Position numbers and translations under genes: made by a program | In this document: one piece after another, positions 35,143 through 48,400 of the stretch | How the letters are laid out: the number at the start of each line of letters is the position of its first letter | How positions within the stretch are numbered: the first letter of the stretch is position 1 | The notes under the pieces: generated by a model | Databases searched by the model: none | The model's input: the letters and a program-made list of their open reading frames with translations, nothing else | What the model was told of the DNA's origin: nothing | NCBI GenBank assembly: GCA_025677835.1 | Contig: JAIXMR010000012.1 | Coordinates: 282,940 to 346,939, forward strand | Source: Sporodiniella umbellata | Taxonomy: Eukaryota; Mucoromycota; Mucoromycetes; Mucorales; Rhizopodaceae | Length of the DNA stretch: 64,000 nt | Direction of reading: 5' to 3'

Positions 35143-37791
35143 ACTAAAAACATAATAATAAACTGTACTATCTTTATTTATATCACTACAGTCAAACCCA
35201 TAAACATTGCTGGTTATTTAAAATCACTTTTCAATACAAAGTTTCATTCACCAGGCCCTACATTATCAGTTAGGGTAGGCTAAGCAGAATTGGCGAGAAT
35301 AAAAATCAGCCGTCAACTCAGTGATGTTATGAACTGCAGTAAAAGGATCTCTCTTTACTCTATTATAAAAACTACAAGTAGTATAAGTAAAATGAATAAG
35401 ATAAAATGAAGAAGTTTGGTTGTGTATAGATGGGACCGAAAATTCATGAATCCATTCTATTAAACAACAAAAAACCAAAACTTGTATTCTGGTATATACA
35501 AAATGCACTAGTAAAAAACTGACCACAGTTGTCTGGACATGTTTTATATGGTATATGGCCACAATAAAAGTGAGATTTTAAAAAGTTGTGAAACGTTTGT
35601 TAAAGCAAGTAATAGCCAAAAAAAGAAAAAAAGCAATCTTGACTCTTTAATAAAGTACACAAACGCAACAAGCGTTTTCATTTAGAAGGCTGGAGTTTAA
35701 TTCTTCAAGGTATTTCTAGATAAAAATAGAAAGCGCACTAAAAGTTACTCTGTTGAGGCTGACTGTACTAAAAGGCGATCTGTGGTAAAAGTATCTCCAT
35801 TTGTTTAGACGGCGGCCATCGAAAAATCAATTGGATGCTTCTTTTTCCTTTTTTCCAAGACGTAAACACATTGCTCAATAAATGTTTTGATATCTTTATT
35901 CGTATAAATAGGCATACCATTCAATTAAATAGCTACTTTCAATATAAGGGATATATCTGTCTGTTTTGTCCGAGATTCGCTTTAAGAAATCGGTCTATCA
36001 CGATCTCTTGGCTAGTACATCTAATATAGGCTCTTTGCAGAGCGAAAACCTACTTTGCTTTAACAAAAGACTCGTCTTATATTACAAAGCTACTAACAAA
36101 ACCATTAGGATAAACTCCTGATCAACCGATCTAAATGATATTTGAGTATAGAGTTGTCAAACTACTGTAGACTTTCAAAATCTTCCTGTTTACAAGGTTT
36201 TTTAAAGACTGACCAACGCTTGAAACTATAAGCGAACGGCATTTGACACAACATACAAACATAGAGTCATGATGTAGTTTGCACTAGACAAAAGCTAGTC
36301 AATGGTCAAGAGATACAGCTATCGTAGAAAACAATGAACTACAAAGCCTAACGGTCTACTGGTTATAACTTTTATATGTCTGTAATTATTTGTTGGAGCA
36401 AAATATCTATCCTTCTTGGCTTGAGGCCTTTTGAGAAAATATGCTACGACTTGGTGGTGCGTATAATGCGCTGTTCTAGTGGTTGAAAACAAAACACGTT
36501 CAAACACTCGACAGAAGCGTAAGCCTCCTCAACACCCCCTTTTTTTTTTAAAAAAAAAAAAAACATATCAAGCACATACTATATTTGACTCTGTTAAATC
36601 TCAAGCATCTCAAGCCTTACAGAACAGACTAAAAATGGAACAGAATTGTCGCTTTTTTTTTTTTCTTTTTAAGCGCTCGGAAGCTGCACTTTGTTGTTAG
36701 AATACATACGCAACTTACCACATAAGGATAAAGCACTTTAAAATATAGGAGTAAAAAAAAAAGCAAAAAACGTCTGGTTAATTTTAACTGAGTAAAACAG
36801 CTGATTGTGAATGACGCTTTTAGTTACTTCTTTTCAAACTTTGTATGTTTGCATGTAGCTTTGGCTATTTCAATACTGCAGCCGGTAGGATACACATTTT
36901 AAACTATTTGTTAACTCAACAATGTTAGCTAATGGTGTGTTTTCCTTCAATTTGTAGTACTGTAGCTTCTTTTGTATGTTGAATTTCGTAGAGATAGCTA
37001 TTCTTTGAGCGAGTATAAGAGTTAGTGAATTTTGCCATATAAGGATCAAAAGTACCCTTATCGAATCCATCACAATAACAGTTCCGTCTCGAGATTCAAT
37101 AAATGTTCTTGTACAAGCTCTGTCTTGAAGGCAGTCTTTTCCCTTGTATGCTGAGTACCAGCTTTCATAATAGCAGGCTCGCTAAACACTTTAATATATA
37201 GGCCTGATGTCGCTTTTTGTATTTTCCGGTTTTCCGTTCATACAGAAACAATACGCTGAGTGTGAAGTACTGTAGAGAAAAACGTACAGGTTGCAATATA
37301 AGTGAGGCGATTTCCAAGCAGGCAACCAGTGACATTTCTAAAATTGTAAAGACGATTTTAATTCGTTGAAACACTGTACAGCTATTTTTTAGAATTAATG
37401 ACATACTTTTATCCAGTTTATAATGCAAAACATACAGGCGATATAAAGATAGGACATTCATTTTTAAACTTTGTACTTCGCACTAAAAAAGCCTTTATTT
37501 TTTTTTTTTGTTCATATATGTTCACACACCAACCTCTTTAAACAATTATTCTAGTGGATCAGTGCCATGCAAAGGTGACTTTGTCCCTGCCCCTCGCTTG
37601 GTCCACTAAGTCGGCCATTGAAAAAAATAATAGGCAATGGGACTCTCATTTTCTGTGAAATCCTTTTCTTTCGCTCTCTTACTACTCCTCTTTCCTTTCC
37701 CTTCCCGCACTAACCCTCTTGGCTCAAATATATTCTAAAATAAGCTTAATAGCGGCGTAAAGTTTTATATCTTTGACAGTGCAAATTAACG
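35143..37791. other. Intergenic region, nothing supported
   Basis: About 2.65 kb of AT-rich sequence. Open stretches at 35266-35562 (minus) and 37165-37461 (minus) have no domain features and lie in AT-rich DNA. A pyrimidine-rich block at 37660-37730 just before the next gene looks like a promoter/leader. Confidence 0.5.
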
Positions 37792-38370
37792 ATGAAATAC
37801 AGTTTGGCTTCATACTCTACTGCCATTCTAATAGCTGTAGTGATGGGCCAATCAACTACAGTCGAAAAAAGCAATACCACAGAAACCCCTAAAACCGATC
37901 TGACATCTACCACTTTGCTTTCCTCAGCAACAACGTCACTAATACCTTTCTCAGTATATACTTCACTAAGCGGAGGGCGCCCAAGCATAACATTCAATGG
38001 GCTTTCACCAACAGTTCCTTTATATCCGGAGCCATCTGTGCAGGGCACAGGCTGGAATCCTGAAGGGAATGCTACTCCCCATTCTGAAGAAAGCTGGCTA
38101 AAGCAACACAATCGATTTGTGTTTGTTATATTCATTGGTCTTGTGGTGTTTGGTTTATTGCTATGGTATATTATTCGAAGTGTAAAAGGAATGCGTAAAA
38201 GATTGAAGGAAGAAAACGAAGCCCAGATTTCTATGATGCAACCCTCTTCTACTGCTGCACCTCGACCTGACAATCACGAATGTGCAACACCTATTTCACC
38301 GCCACCTGCGTACAAATTTGATGATCATCGAGATAACACTCAATCTCAAGGATATATACATCCTAATTAA
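37792..38370 (+). CDS. Single-pass membrane protein with secreted Ser/Thr-rich ectodomain
   Basis: An uninterrupted 192-residue ORF from ATG 37792. Residues 1-20 (MKYSLASYSTAILIAVVMG) form a signal peptide. Residues 20-100 are Ser/Thr/Pro-rich, suited to O-mannosylation, with a few N-glycosylation sequons (NTT, NAT). A hydrophobic segment at about 107-125 (FVFVIFIGLVVFGLLLWYI) is the membrane span, followed by basic residues (RSVKGMRKRLKEEN) and a cytosolic tail with PPPAY. The layout resembles fungal wall-stress sensors of the Mid2/Wsc kind, but there is no WSC or other named domain; function unknown. The PPPAY motif could bind WW-domain ubiquitin ligases (Rsp5 type), by known motif. Confidence 0.8.
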   Translation: MKYSLASYSTAILIAVVMGQSTTVEKSNTTETPKTDLTSTTLLSSATTSLIPFSVYTSLSGGRPSITFNGLSPTVPLYPEPSVQGTGWNPEGNATPHSEESWLKQHNRFVFVIFIGLVVFGLLLWYIIRSVKGMRKRLKEENEAQISMMQPSSTAAPRPDNHECATPISPPPAYKFDDHRDNTQSQGYIHPN

Positions 38371-39744
38371 ACACACAAACACGCACATTGGTTCCTTGTA
38401 ATATATTTCTCGTATGTACAAATACATCAAATGATATTTAATACAGTAATCCTTTATTTTTGTTAATCTGTTTGTTACACAGAATGGGAACAGGAATAAA
38501 CTTTTGAAAAAAAAAAAAAAGATCTTTTAAATGGTCTTTGTTGATAGTCTTCATCTTTTTAAGTACGTGTGTGCCCTGAGACTTGAAATCAGCGTTCAAT
38601 ATGTTTTGTGAAACATTTGCTTTATGTGCTCAGTTCTTTGGGAAAAAATAAGCAATTGTCGTAAGATGGACAAAGCAAAACCAATGCTGATCGACCGCTT
38701 TGCCTATAAATAAGGATATATATTGTTTGTATAAACAAACAGAATACATCTGATTAAGTTTTACACATCTTTTGAGCTAAACTACATATCCATTTATTTT
38801 GAATTAAAATATTCAGGGTGGTATTCTAGACTTTTTGCTAAATGTTCTGTCAATTTTGTTTCTCCAATATATATACATATATGATTTGCCTTTACAATAC
38901 GCTTTGGCTATACTTTTTTTCCAAAGAATATATTATCTTCAAACACAAATAAAGACTCTACAAAGCAAAAAAATGTCTTTCTCAGCATCTACAAAAGCAT
39001 TTCATAGCACCATTATAATTTGACACAAGGTTTGTACTCTGAAACACCCGACGCTCTTAATATTTTAGTATAGTAAATGTCAATGAGAGCGAATAATATA
39101 ATAAATCTATTGGAGCTTTCGTTCATGTCTACTAGAAAACAGTGTCTAGTATAGTGAGAGTTTTGTGGTTTGATTCCTATTTGCCCTTGTCTCCCTTTTT
39201 TTAATGACTTGTACTACAATCTTTCTTTCTCATTTGGTTCAAATAGTATTATAAAAAAAACAGTCGAAAAAAGGCATCTTCGTTGCCACGAAAGAAATAA
39301 ACTATGTACATATCAAAAAGCCAATACATAAAACCTATGTTCTAGCAACTTTACGTAGCAAAATAGGACGACACCATATAGACTTTTAATATGTTTGTTT
39401 TAAAGCTGGTAATCAAAAACAAAAAAAAAACAGTCTTAGGAGCTCTGACGTATAAGCTCAAGAAAAAAAACATTGTACAGCGTTTATGCCAAAATGTACA
39501 AGTTTTTCGTTCAAAACAATCTACGTAAACATTGAAGGTATAGGAGAAAAACTACGTATCTTGTACCTGCAATTCAAACTGTGAGTATCAGCTTTCAATG
39601 ATGAGCTATTTTAGTGACCCATATATAATTAGATAGCTTCGGTTATAGATCTATATAAAATCATATTAGACAGCCAACACTTCCACCGGTTGCTTAAAAA
39701 TGTAAAAGAAAGACGCTTTATTAGTTTACAGTTATATAGTTATA
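38371..39744. other. Intergenic between convergent genes, nothing recognised
   Basis: AT-rich sequence with short A/T runs. It should contain the 3' ends of the membrane protein (plus) and Lon (minus) transcripts. The single open stretch at 38835-39023 has no features. Confidence 0.5.
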
Positions 39745-41732
39745 TTACAAATTGCTAGATATCTGAGGGCTAATCTCTAAAAACCTATAATTAAAAGCGG
39801 CATCAACAACATCCCAAATGTTTTTGCAGTACACAAATGTCATCGAGTTGCTTATATTAGCGGGTATGTCAGACTGTACATCTCGTCTATTTCCAGCTGG
39901 AATTATTACTTTTTGAACCCCAGCCTGGTGTGCTGAAATCACCTTTTCCCTAATACCACCTACAGGCCGGATCTGTCCTCGAAGCGTTATTTCGCCAGTC
40001 ATAGCTATTGTTTCTGGAACGCACTTTCCAGAAAGTAAAGATAAAACACACACAGTAAGTGAAATTCCTGCTGAAGGGCCATCTTTAGGAACAGCTCCAC
40101 TTGGCATATGAATATGCAAATCCAAATCTTTGAGTATATTATCTTTGGGCGATTTTGTCAGTTTCAAGTTGTATGCATTGGCCTTGATCCATGAAACAGC
40201 CAAGTGAGCCGATTCTTGAATCACTTTTCCGAGAGACCCTGTTAGCTTTATGCTTCCTAACCCTGGCATAGTACTCGCTTCGATCACCATAATCTCACCG
40301 TTACCACTGCCGGAATAAGCTAGCCCATTGACCATGCCAGGAGTATGTATTACACTGTTTATATCTCTTTCAAAGATAGGTTTCTACATTAACAACGGTT
40401 ATTTATCTGCTTAAAGTAATTTCGTTTTTTAACCAGTTTTACTTACACCAAGAATCTTTTCTATATCTTCCACATTGATAACTCTATTAAACTGAGCCTT
40501 TTTCTTTGACTCATCCAAGTCTACATATTCTCTACACTTGTATCGGCATAAACTAGCAATTTTACGCTGAAGCTCTCTTACGCCACTTTCCCTAGTATGC
40601 TTTTCGCAAATGTACAGAATCGATGGATCAGGTATTTTAAGACCAACCAATGACAGGCCATGGCGGTTTATTTGTTTGGGTATCAAGTGAGCCTTTGCAA
40701 TATGAATCTTTTCGTCAAGAGTATATCCCGATAGCTGAATAACTTCCATTCGGTCGAGTAAAGGGGGAGGTATTGCTTCAATAGTGTTGGCTGTACTGAT
40801 AAAGATAACCTGGGATAGATCATAGGCAAGGTTTAAAAAGTGATCTTTAAAGGCCGAATTTTGAGCGGGGTCAAGAACTTCTAATAAAGCAGCAGCTAAA
40901 CAAAATCGTAATAAGGCAAATGTTCATCTATGTCACTATTTTACCTGGGTTTCCCTGATGTGTTCCCTGAACCATTTTGTCAATTTCGTCAAGTAAAATC
41001 ACAGGATTTTTCACACCACATTGGCGCATACCGTTAATAAATAAGCCTGGTAAAGCACCTACATATGTGCGACGATGCCCTCTGTTATATCAATGCAAGA
41101 TTTAGTTTTTTTTTTTTTTTTTTTTTTTTGCCGTACTAACCTGATTTCTGCCTCATCTCTTACACCTCCCAAAGAAATTCTAAGAAACTTTCTTTCCAGC
41201 GCAGCAGCTATAGACTTTGCAAGAGTAGTCTTTCCTACACCGGGCTTTTATGAAAGTTAATACACACTTTTGCCATGTTACAAAAAGGAACTTACAGGAC
41301 CAGAAAGACAGATGATTGGAGGGTTGGCACCACTGTTTAATTTCAGAACTGAGATATACTCTACGATTCTCCTCTTTACTTGCTCGATACTAAATTAATA
41401 GAGTTAGACCATAACACTGCTAGCTTTTCGATGCTGAAATACCCAAAATGATCTGAATCGAGCTGAGCCTTTGCGAAGGATACGTTGATTTTTTTTTCTT
41501 TGTGAGACACAGACCAGGGCAAACTACCAATACACTCAATGTACGATCTAAGAATACCAGAGTCGGATGAAGATGGAGATAGCTTTCTTAAGCGGTTTAA
41601 ATCTCTATCGATGGCTTGAACAGCATGTTTCGGTAAATTGGCATCATTGAGCTTATTAATAAGCTTAACGAGGTCTTCATCGTCTTCCATGTTAACTTCA
41701 AAGTGATAAGGTCTACTTTCTTTGTGTGTCAT
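39745..41732 (-). CDS. Lon-type ATP-dependent protease, short form
   Basis: Six exons: 41443-41732, 41296-41389, 41141-41244, 40945-41081, 40447-40895, 39745-40383; 570 residues. A helical lead ([32 protein letters not shown]) is followed by the AAA+ module: Walker [16 protein letters not shown] (split by an intron between GP and PGVGKT), [20 protein letters not shown], Walker B ILLDEIDK, sensor and arginine segments ([20 protein letters not shown]). The protease domain has [12 protein letters not shown] with the nucleophile Ser and [12 protein letters not shown] with the dyad Lys, so it should be active. Usual Lon proteins have an N-terminal LON substrate domain of about 200-300 residues; none is readable here or in the 760 nt upstream. 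No mitochondrial presequence is visible. The C-terminal SNL is at best a weak PTS1-like tripeptide. Confidence 0.92.
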
Positions 41733-41807
41733 ATTTTCTCCTTTAGAAAGTTGAAAGGGAAGAAGTCAAGTATAAGTTTATAAACGAAAAAAGAAAAAGA
41801 AAAATAC

Positions 41808-41838
<31 letters not shown>

Positions 41839-41897
41839 GGGAAAGAGAGAGAGAAAAAAGGAGGGGATAATGCGTATATTGCTAGGCACAAAATACA

Positions 41898-41942
<45 letters not shown>

Positions 41943-42493
41943 CATGTCGTCTCTCTACAACTAGAGATGTCGTGCCTACTTTTACATTTACTATACAAAA
42001 AGCGATTTTGTTTTTGGGTACAGCTAGTGCTTTCCAAAAACAAACATTACTATATTACATAATATCATCATCGTATCTCAAAAAGCACACAACAAGGCAG
42101 AATGCACTGGTGCTTTTTACCATGAACGCGACATGATAATTAAAAGCTTTTGCACTCTCCAGCATTTGTTTGCTATTAAGAAGACAGTATGAACACAATT
42201 GAAGTGAGCCTTATTGGTCTTTAAGCTAAAAGTATGCTCATATTCCTTTCTCTGTTTAATGGGTTATCAGTATATCCCTTAGAATTTTTTCCAAAGAGTT
42301 TGCATCACAAATGATTACAAAAGAATTCCGAATGTATCGATATGCTTCGAATATGTATAAAAAAATAAACGAACACGTATATGTACTAGTCTGTGTAAAC
42401 AAACAGAGTAAAAAAAAAAAAAAAAAAATTATGCAATAAATAAAGGTTTATTATGGGCAAAACCCATTTTTTTGTAGGGGGGATCCTAAAGTC
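41733..42493. other. Short intergenic region between ACC and Lon, with microsatellite
   Basis: On the minus strand this is the ACC 3' flank and the Lon promoter. It contains a 29-nt A-run (41804-41832), a purine tract, a TA microsatellite (41903-41931) and another A-run (42411-42428). No exon able to encode a LON N-terminal domain could be found on the minus strand. Confidence 0.6.
41903..41931. repeat. TA microsatellite upstream of Lon
   Basis: Long TA run followed by TGTATG repeats. Confidence 0.9.
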
Positions 42494-45400
42494 TTATGAA
42501 GTAATTTTTCTCAAAATTTCAGACTTGGCTTCTTCGCTCAAGGTTTGCAAGATACTGGCGAAGCCATCCAAAGCAGCGTTTTGATCGGCAGAGCCAAGAG
42601 AGATAATTTGCTGCTTAATAGCCTCACTCTTTAATTGAGAGATGCGTTGCTCAACCACAGTGGCACGCTTCTCGAACCATTCGGCAACGAGCTGATCAGC
42701 GTTTTGATAGTCGACAGCTTGGTGATCATTTTCAAACCATTGCTTTACCAGATTGCTCATCTTCTGGCGGGTCATCAGAGCGTCAGCCGCAACGATCTTA
42801 CGGAAAGTATATTCTTCAGAAAGACGGCGACGAACACGCCAGTAGAAGTAGTGACGAGCACGACGCCAGTCAAGGGCTTTGCGGATTACGCCCTTAGCTT
42901 CCATACGGCCGGTACGATCGTGGAGATCAGCAAATTGAATGGCCATTTGTTGGTAGATAGGTAAGAGCTCTTGTTCGCGCGCTTCCAACTCTTTCTGAGC
43001 TTCAGCCTTAGCATCACCTTCTGAAGATTCAACTTGGGCCTTGAGTTGACCATACTTTTGGTCTAGACGAGCCATGGTAGCCAACAGCTGAGGCTTACGG
43101 TATTTGATTTCAACAATACCTTCAGGTTCAAGTACACCACCACGGGCTTGGTTATCAGCATACATTTCCATCATGTCTTGATTGATAGTAGGATCAACCA
43201 CAACCCAGGCACCACCACGAAGTTCACCGTTGGGTACGATATACACAAAGACAGGCTGTTTGTAGTTACGAAGGCCATCGACAATTTGAGCACCATATTT
43301 GAGCACTTCGTTGTACATATCGCGTTGACCACCAGAGAAACCACGCCAGTTAGCAAAGATGATCAGGGGCAGTTGTTCACCCTTATTGAAATCGTTAATG
43401 GCTTGAGCAGTCTTGTAGGCAGAGTTAGGGTACCAGACACCACCAGCTTCCATAAAGACCTGTTCGGTAGAGTCAGCATTAGCAGGATCAGCAGGCACGA
43501 TATTTTCAACGGTACGTGTCTCGACCGAGACAACACCCATCGGAATACCACCCAAACGGGCGCGGCCCACGACTACTGTACGAGCCCAGCCGCTCAGTGT
43601 TTCAACAAAGGAGTCTTGATCAAAGAAACCACTGAGCCATTTACCGTTTTCGTTCTTGCCAGCCAAAAAGAAACGGGGGTCAGAGGGGCCCTTGGGCGGG
43701 GTAAATTCGATATCACGATCGACAGGATCAGCGCCCAATCTCATGGTAACAGGCCCGTTACGTACAGCGGGAACAAAAGAGAGCCATTGAACGATCTTTT
43801 GGATACCTTCGAGATCATTTTCGGCAGTCAGGTGAGAAACACCGTTCTTGTACATGATTTGGGTGCCACCTAATTGCAAGTTGCTAGTGTAGACTTCACG
43901 GCCCAAGACCTTGTTTAAGGCAGGAGCACCCGTCAAGATGATAGGCTGACCTTCGTTTTGTACAGTACGCTGACCAAGACGGACGAGGTAGGCACCAATA
44001 CCAACGGAACGACAGGTGACCAAAGTAATAGTGAAAATGTCATCGTAAGCGCGAGAGGTTTCACCAGCAATCAAACCAGAACCGCGCAAGTTTTCAACAC
44101 CAAGGCCGTCGGTATGACCGATCACGTCAGTGATTCTCAAGCGCTTCTCGCCCTCCTCTTCGATTTCCTCGACAAGTACACTTTTGGCATCCCCTTGTAC
44201 AGCCAATGCATCGTAATCGGCCTGGGTGAGGTAAAGGTACTTGAATCCTGAGGTGGGGTCTTGAGGAACCTTCCATGCCGCTCTGAATTGAGAGATCAAC
44301 TCGTCAGCAAGGCCAATACGGGCACCCGAGTTAGCAGAAAGGTAAATACGAGGAATACCCAATTTACGAGCGAGCTCAGAGGCCTTGAAGAAGACCATGT
44401 CTTCAGCCACACCAAAAGAGCCAATCTTGAAAGTGATATCGTTCGCGATAGCAATCATACGACGGCCAGTAGGATGGTCAGGCGTGCGCAAGGTCATGAT
44501 CCAGGCAACCATACCTACAGTGTTGGTACCAGGCGCACGTTCCACTTCTTGAAGGATGTTGTCGTCATCCAAGACCAGCTCGCGTGCCTCCACAATCTGA
44601 CCGGGTTGCTTCAGAGCGTGGTTATGTTTACAGGCGGTAGTCCATTGGTTCTGTACAGATTGACGGAAGAGTTCTGGAAAGTCATAAACATAGGTGGTGC
44701 CCATCAAATGCGCCTTGTAACGACGGGGTTGCAACCATTCCTTGGTAGGATAAGGTATAGAGAGAGGTTGCATATGCATTGCACCCGGAATCTTGTTATG
44801 GGATTTGAGTACCCAGCCACTCTTTTCAGTCTTGACTTCTTGGTAGACTTCGACCTTGAGAATGAAGCCAGAGACGTTATCCACGGTGAAACGCATGGGG
44901 ATGATAGGGGCATCTGGCCGCTTGGATTGAACGTTGAAACGGATTTCAGCGCCTGTCACACGAAGCTTCCAAAGACGTTTGCCATGACGGTCGACAAAGT
45001 CTTTCAGGGCATGTTCTACCTCATCAGACTCGATAGCAAAGGTAGGAATAAAGTTGATAAAGAGATGGTTACAGTCCGAGTTCTTGTACTCGTGGCTGAC
45101 GATTTCCAAAGTATCCAGGATGTCGTTCAACAGACGATCGCTTTCGGAAATCAAGTAGTCTGCAGTGCGCATCGAGCTCTTGACGCGGCCAGGGCGAACC
45201 AGGGCACGGATAAAGAATCGACAGTCGGATGGGTTTTCCTTTGCAACAGCATAATAGACGTGCATCTGTCTGTTTTCGATAAAGCAAGGCTTGATTTCAA
45301 AGTTGGAGAGACGCGCCAACTCGAGCTGGTAGGCCATAGCAGGTTCGATATGACGGATGGTTTGGTCTTCAGCATAGTCTTCACGTTCACGGAAAGTGTA

Positions 45401-48400
45401 ATAGTCCGGCAGTTGATTGTCACGGCAGACGACGACGGAAATACGACGCAGATGAGCCCGACGGAAAGCATCTGTGTAAGAAGCAATGATGTGAGAGATC
45501 TTGGCCCGCATCTCGGTTTCGTCTTCGCTCGAGCGCAGGGCAATGTTCAAGATGTTTTCCATACGAGGCTCCAGGCTGCCTTGGGTCGTGTTGGGTTCCT
45601 CTTCAAAAGCAGTCAGGATACGAGGCAGCTCTTCCTCTAGATCGGCCAACGATTGGCAGGCGGTCATGGCACCGGTACGGATAGGCTCTTCCTCGGTCTT
45701 GTTGAGCAAGAAGGTAAGATCTGAGAAAGAAGCAATACGCTTTCCGGGATCGATGCTGTTCACAGCCGTTTGAAGCAAGAACTTCCAGGCAACCACATAG
45801 GGCTTACGTTCCAAGTTGTAGGCGACATCCAAGATCTTGTAGGCGTGGTAAGAACGACGGCAGTAGACTTCAAGAGCAGCCAAGGCAACATAAGGGTCTG
45901 TGTGGTAAAAGAAGGGAGGCAAGACATCAAACACGTTGAACTTGGTGTCGATGAGGTCCTTGATGGCATCGTAACTGGGCGTACGGTATTCAGAGCCACC
46001 CCCATAGACAGCTTCGGTCACAGAGCTCTTGAGGATCTGGTACATTTGCGACTGGCGCTCTTCGACAGAAGGCAATTGACAGACAATGAGTAATTCTCTG
46101 GCCTTGAGTGCCACCTTTTGGGAAGCACGGCTATCGATTTCAGACAGACGTTTCAAGACAGGCATAAAGTATTTGTCAAGCGCAGGTCCGTTGGCGACAG
46201 GGCTGATAAGCTCAAGCAATAACAGAGAGAGACTGTTTTTGGTGTTGACTTTAGCATGGGAAAGTACGATGGCGAGAACCTTCTGAAGGTCGTCCTTGTG
46301 TTGTTCACGAAGGGAGAGAATGACCTCTTCTTCACGTTGCTGTCCGCTGAACAAGATCTCAACATCGTAGTATTGCTCGAGCAACTGAACATAGACGCTG
46401 TATTCATGTTCCTTCAGTCCATGTCTGAAACGTTCAAAGATTTGGGTTAAAGGAGCGAGAGCAGCCTTGAAGGCGGTCGCTTCAGATTGTAGCTTGATAT
46501 TCTCGCGAGCAAAGTCTTCAACCATCGTTTCGAATTCTTGGGCAGGGAAAGGACGTTTCGAGGCGCTGGCTTCATCATACAGGGTGTGCAAGTTGGCACT
46601 CAAACGAAGAGGGATACGGCCTCCGAGGGCAGAAAAGACAGAGTTCATTTCAGAGTAAGGCAGCTCGGGATTGTTCAAGACTTCGGTCAGTTCTTTGACA
46701 ATGGTCTGTACAGGTGCTTGGTTATCATAACCTTGATGAATATTTTGTAAAACACCGGTGATGGCCTGAAGACGTTGGATAGGCTTATCACCTGTAAGGT
46801 AAGGCGCGCCAAAGGTAGGTACCGAGCCGCTGAAAGGCAAAGCATGTTTAACACGGCTAGGGTCATCCAATGACAAGATACCGATGATATCACCTGCTTC
46901 TAAAGTGGCACCTGCTTGCTTGATGAACTGAACATGACCATCTTCAGCGGCGATCAAGGGCATATACATTTTCATGACCTGATATGCAAAAGTGAATAAG
47001 AAAAAAAATCAAGTAATGTTATCTTACCTCGATTTCAGCATAAGCTTCACCTGATTTAACATGACCACCGTTCTCAAGAAGCAAGTTGACCAACTTACCG
47101 GGCGAAGGACTTCTCAATTGGGTAGGATCGCTTTCTTTTTCCAAAAGGCAAGTTTTACCATCGACCATCATACGCGTGGCCTGAACTTCATCACGAGAGT
47201 AAGTTGTATGAGACTTACCGTCCAAAGAGATCAAAAGACCGCCATCGGAAAGATCGCGTACGCCGACTTCAGTTTTGGCACCATTGAGGTAGAGGGTGTA
47301 GATGCTTGGGGCGGAACGTGTGACGGTAAAGTTATAGCGCACTTCTTCATAGATGAATTCGACAGAAAAGACGGTCTTGAGCGAGCCCTTGCTGGGGACC
47401 TGACCTTTTTCAAGGGACTGTTGGTATTGTTGAAAGCAGAGTTGCGAAGCCATATGGGCCTTGGTGACGGCACCGCACAAGACAGCCAACATGGTATCCG
47501 GGCGTTCAGCGGTGAGCTTTTTGGAGATGAGCATATCCAACCAACCGGTATTGATGGTGTTTTCTTCAAAATCGGGGGTTTCTAACAAACGAATGATGTA
47601 TTCGACCGTGGTTCGAAAGTCACCACGAATGGAAAGCTCTTTCAGGGCAATGACCATGTTCTTGCGTGCCTGTTGACGGTTTTCACCGTAGGCAAAGATA
47701 TGACCAAACTGAGAATCAGCATATTCATGCAATCCACCTGCTGAGACGACGGAGAAATAACCCCAGACGTTGGTGCTGGATCGAAAGTTGAGTTCCTGCA
47801 TCATGCCCGAGGAGGGTTTGAATCCTGCGTCTGGGTTTTCAGCGGTGATACGCACTGCGATCACATGACCTTTGGGGGTGGGGCGACGGTGACTGGTTAA
47901 AGAGGTGGGATGTTCAAAACTAAAGTCGATTTCGGAAGCGAGGTTAGGCTGAACACCGTAGAGCACACGAATGTCGCGAATCCGGTGCAGAGGAATTCCC
48001 ATAGCGATCTGGAGCTGAGCGGCGGGAAGATTGACGCCAGAGACCATTTCAGTGGTTGGATGCTCGACCTGGAGACGAGGGTTCAACTCCAGAAAGTAAA
48101 ATTGGTCGTCATGGTGACTGTAGAGATATTCGACTGTACCAGCAGAGACATAGCCTACGAGTTTACCTAACCGGACAGCTGCCTTTTCCATCTGTTCGAA
48201 AATATCAGGTTTAGCGATCGTGACCGGTGCTTCTTCGATAATCTTTTGATGACGGCGTTGTACTGAACAATCACGACCAAACAAACTGATCGCATTACCG
48301 TATTGATCGGCCAAGAGCTGTACTTCCAAATGACGGGCGTTCCCGGCCAACTTCATAATAAAGATAGGCGAACCAGGGATTTCGCCCTGCACCTGATGGA

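Noticed and set aside
37746..38273. Minus-strand ORF of 175 residues opposite the membrane protein
   Set aside because: The plus-strand ORF has a signal peptide, Ser/Thr-rich ectodomain and membrane span in order; the antisense frame has no such logic.
39100..39190. Possible tRNA near TGGTTTGATTCC
   Set aside because: The T-loop consensus is not met and no acceptor stem or anticodon arm could be paired.
43148..43873. Long plus-strand ORFs inside the ACC gene (also 44261-45640)
   Set aside because: They lie antisense to conserved ACC coding sequence, whose GC-richer codons suppress stops on the other strand; no domain features.
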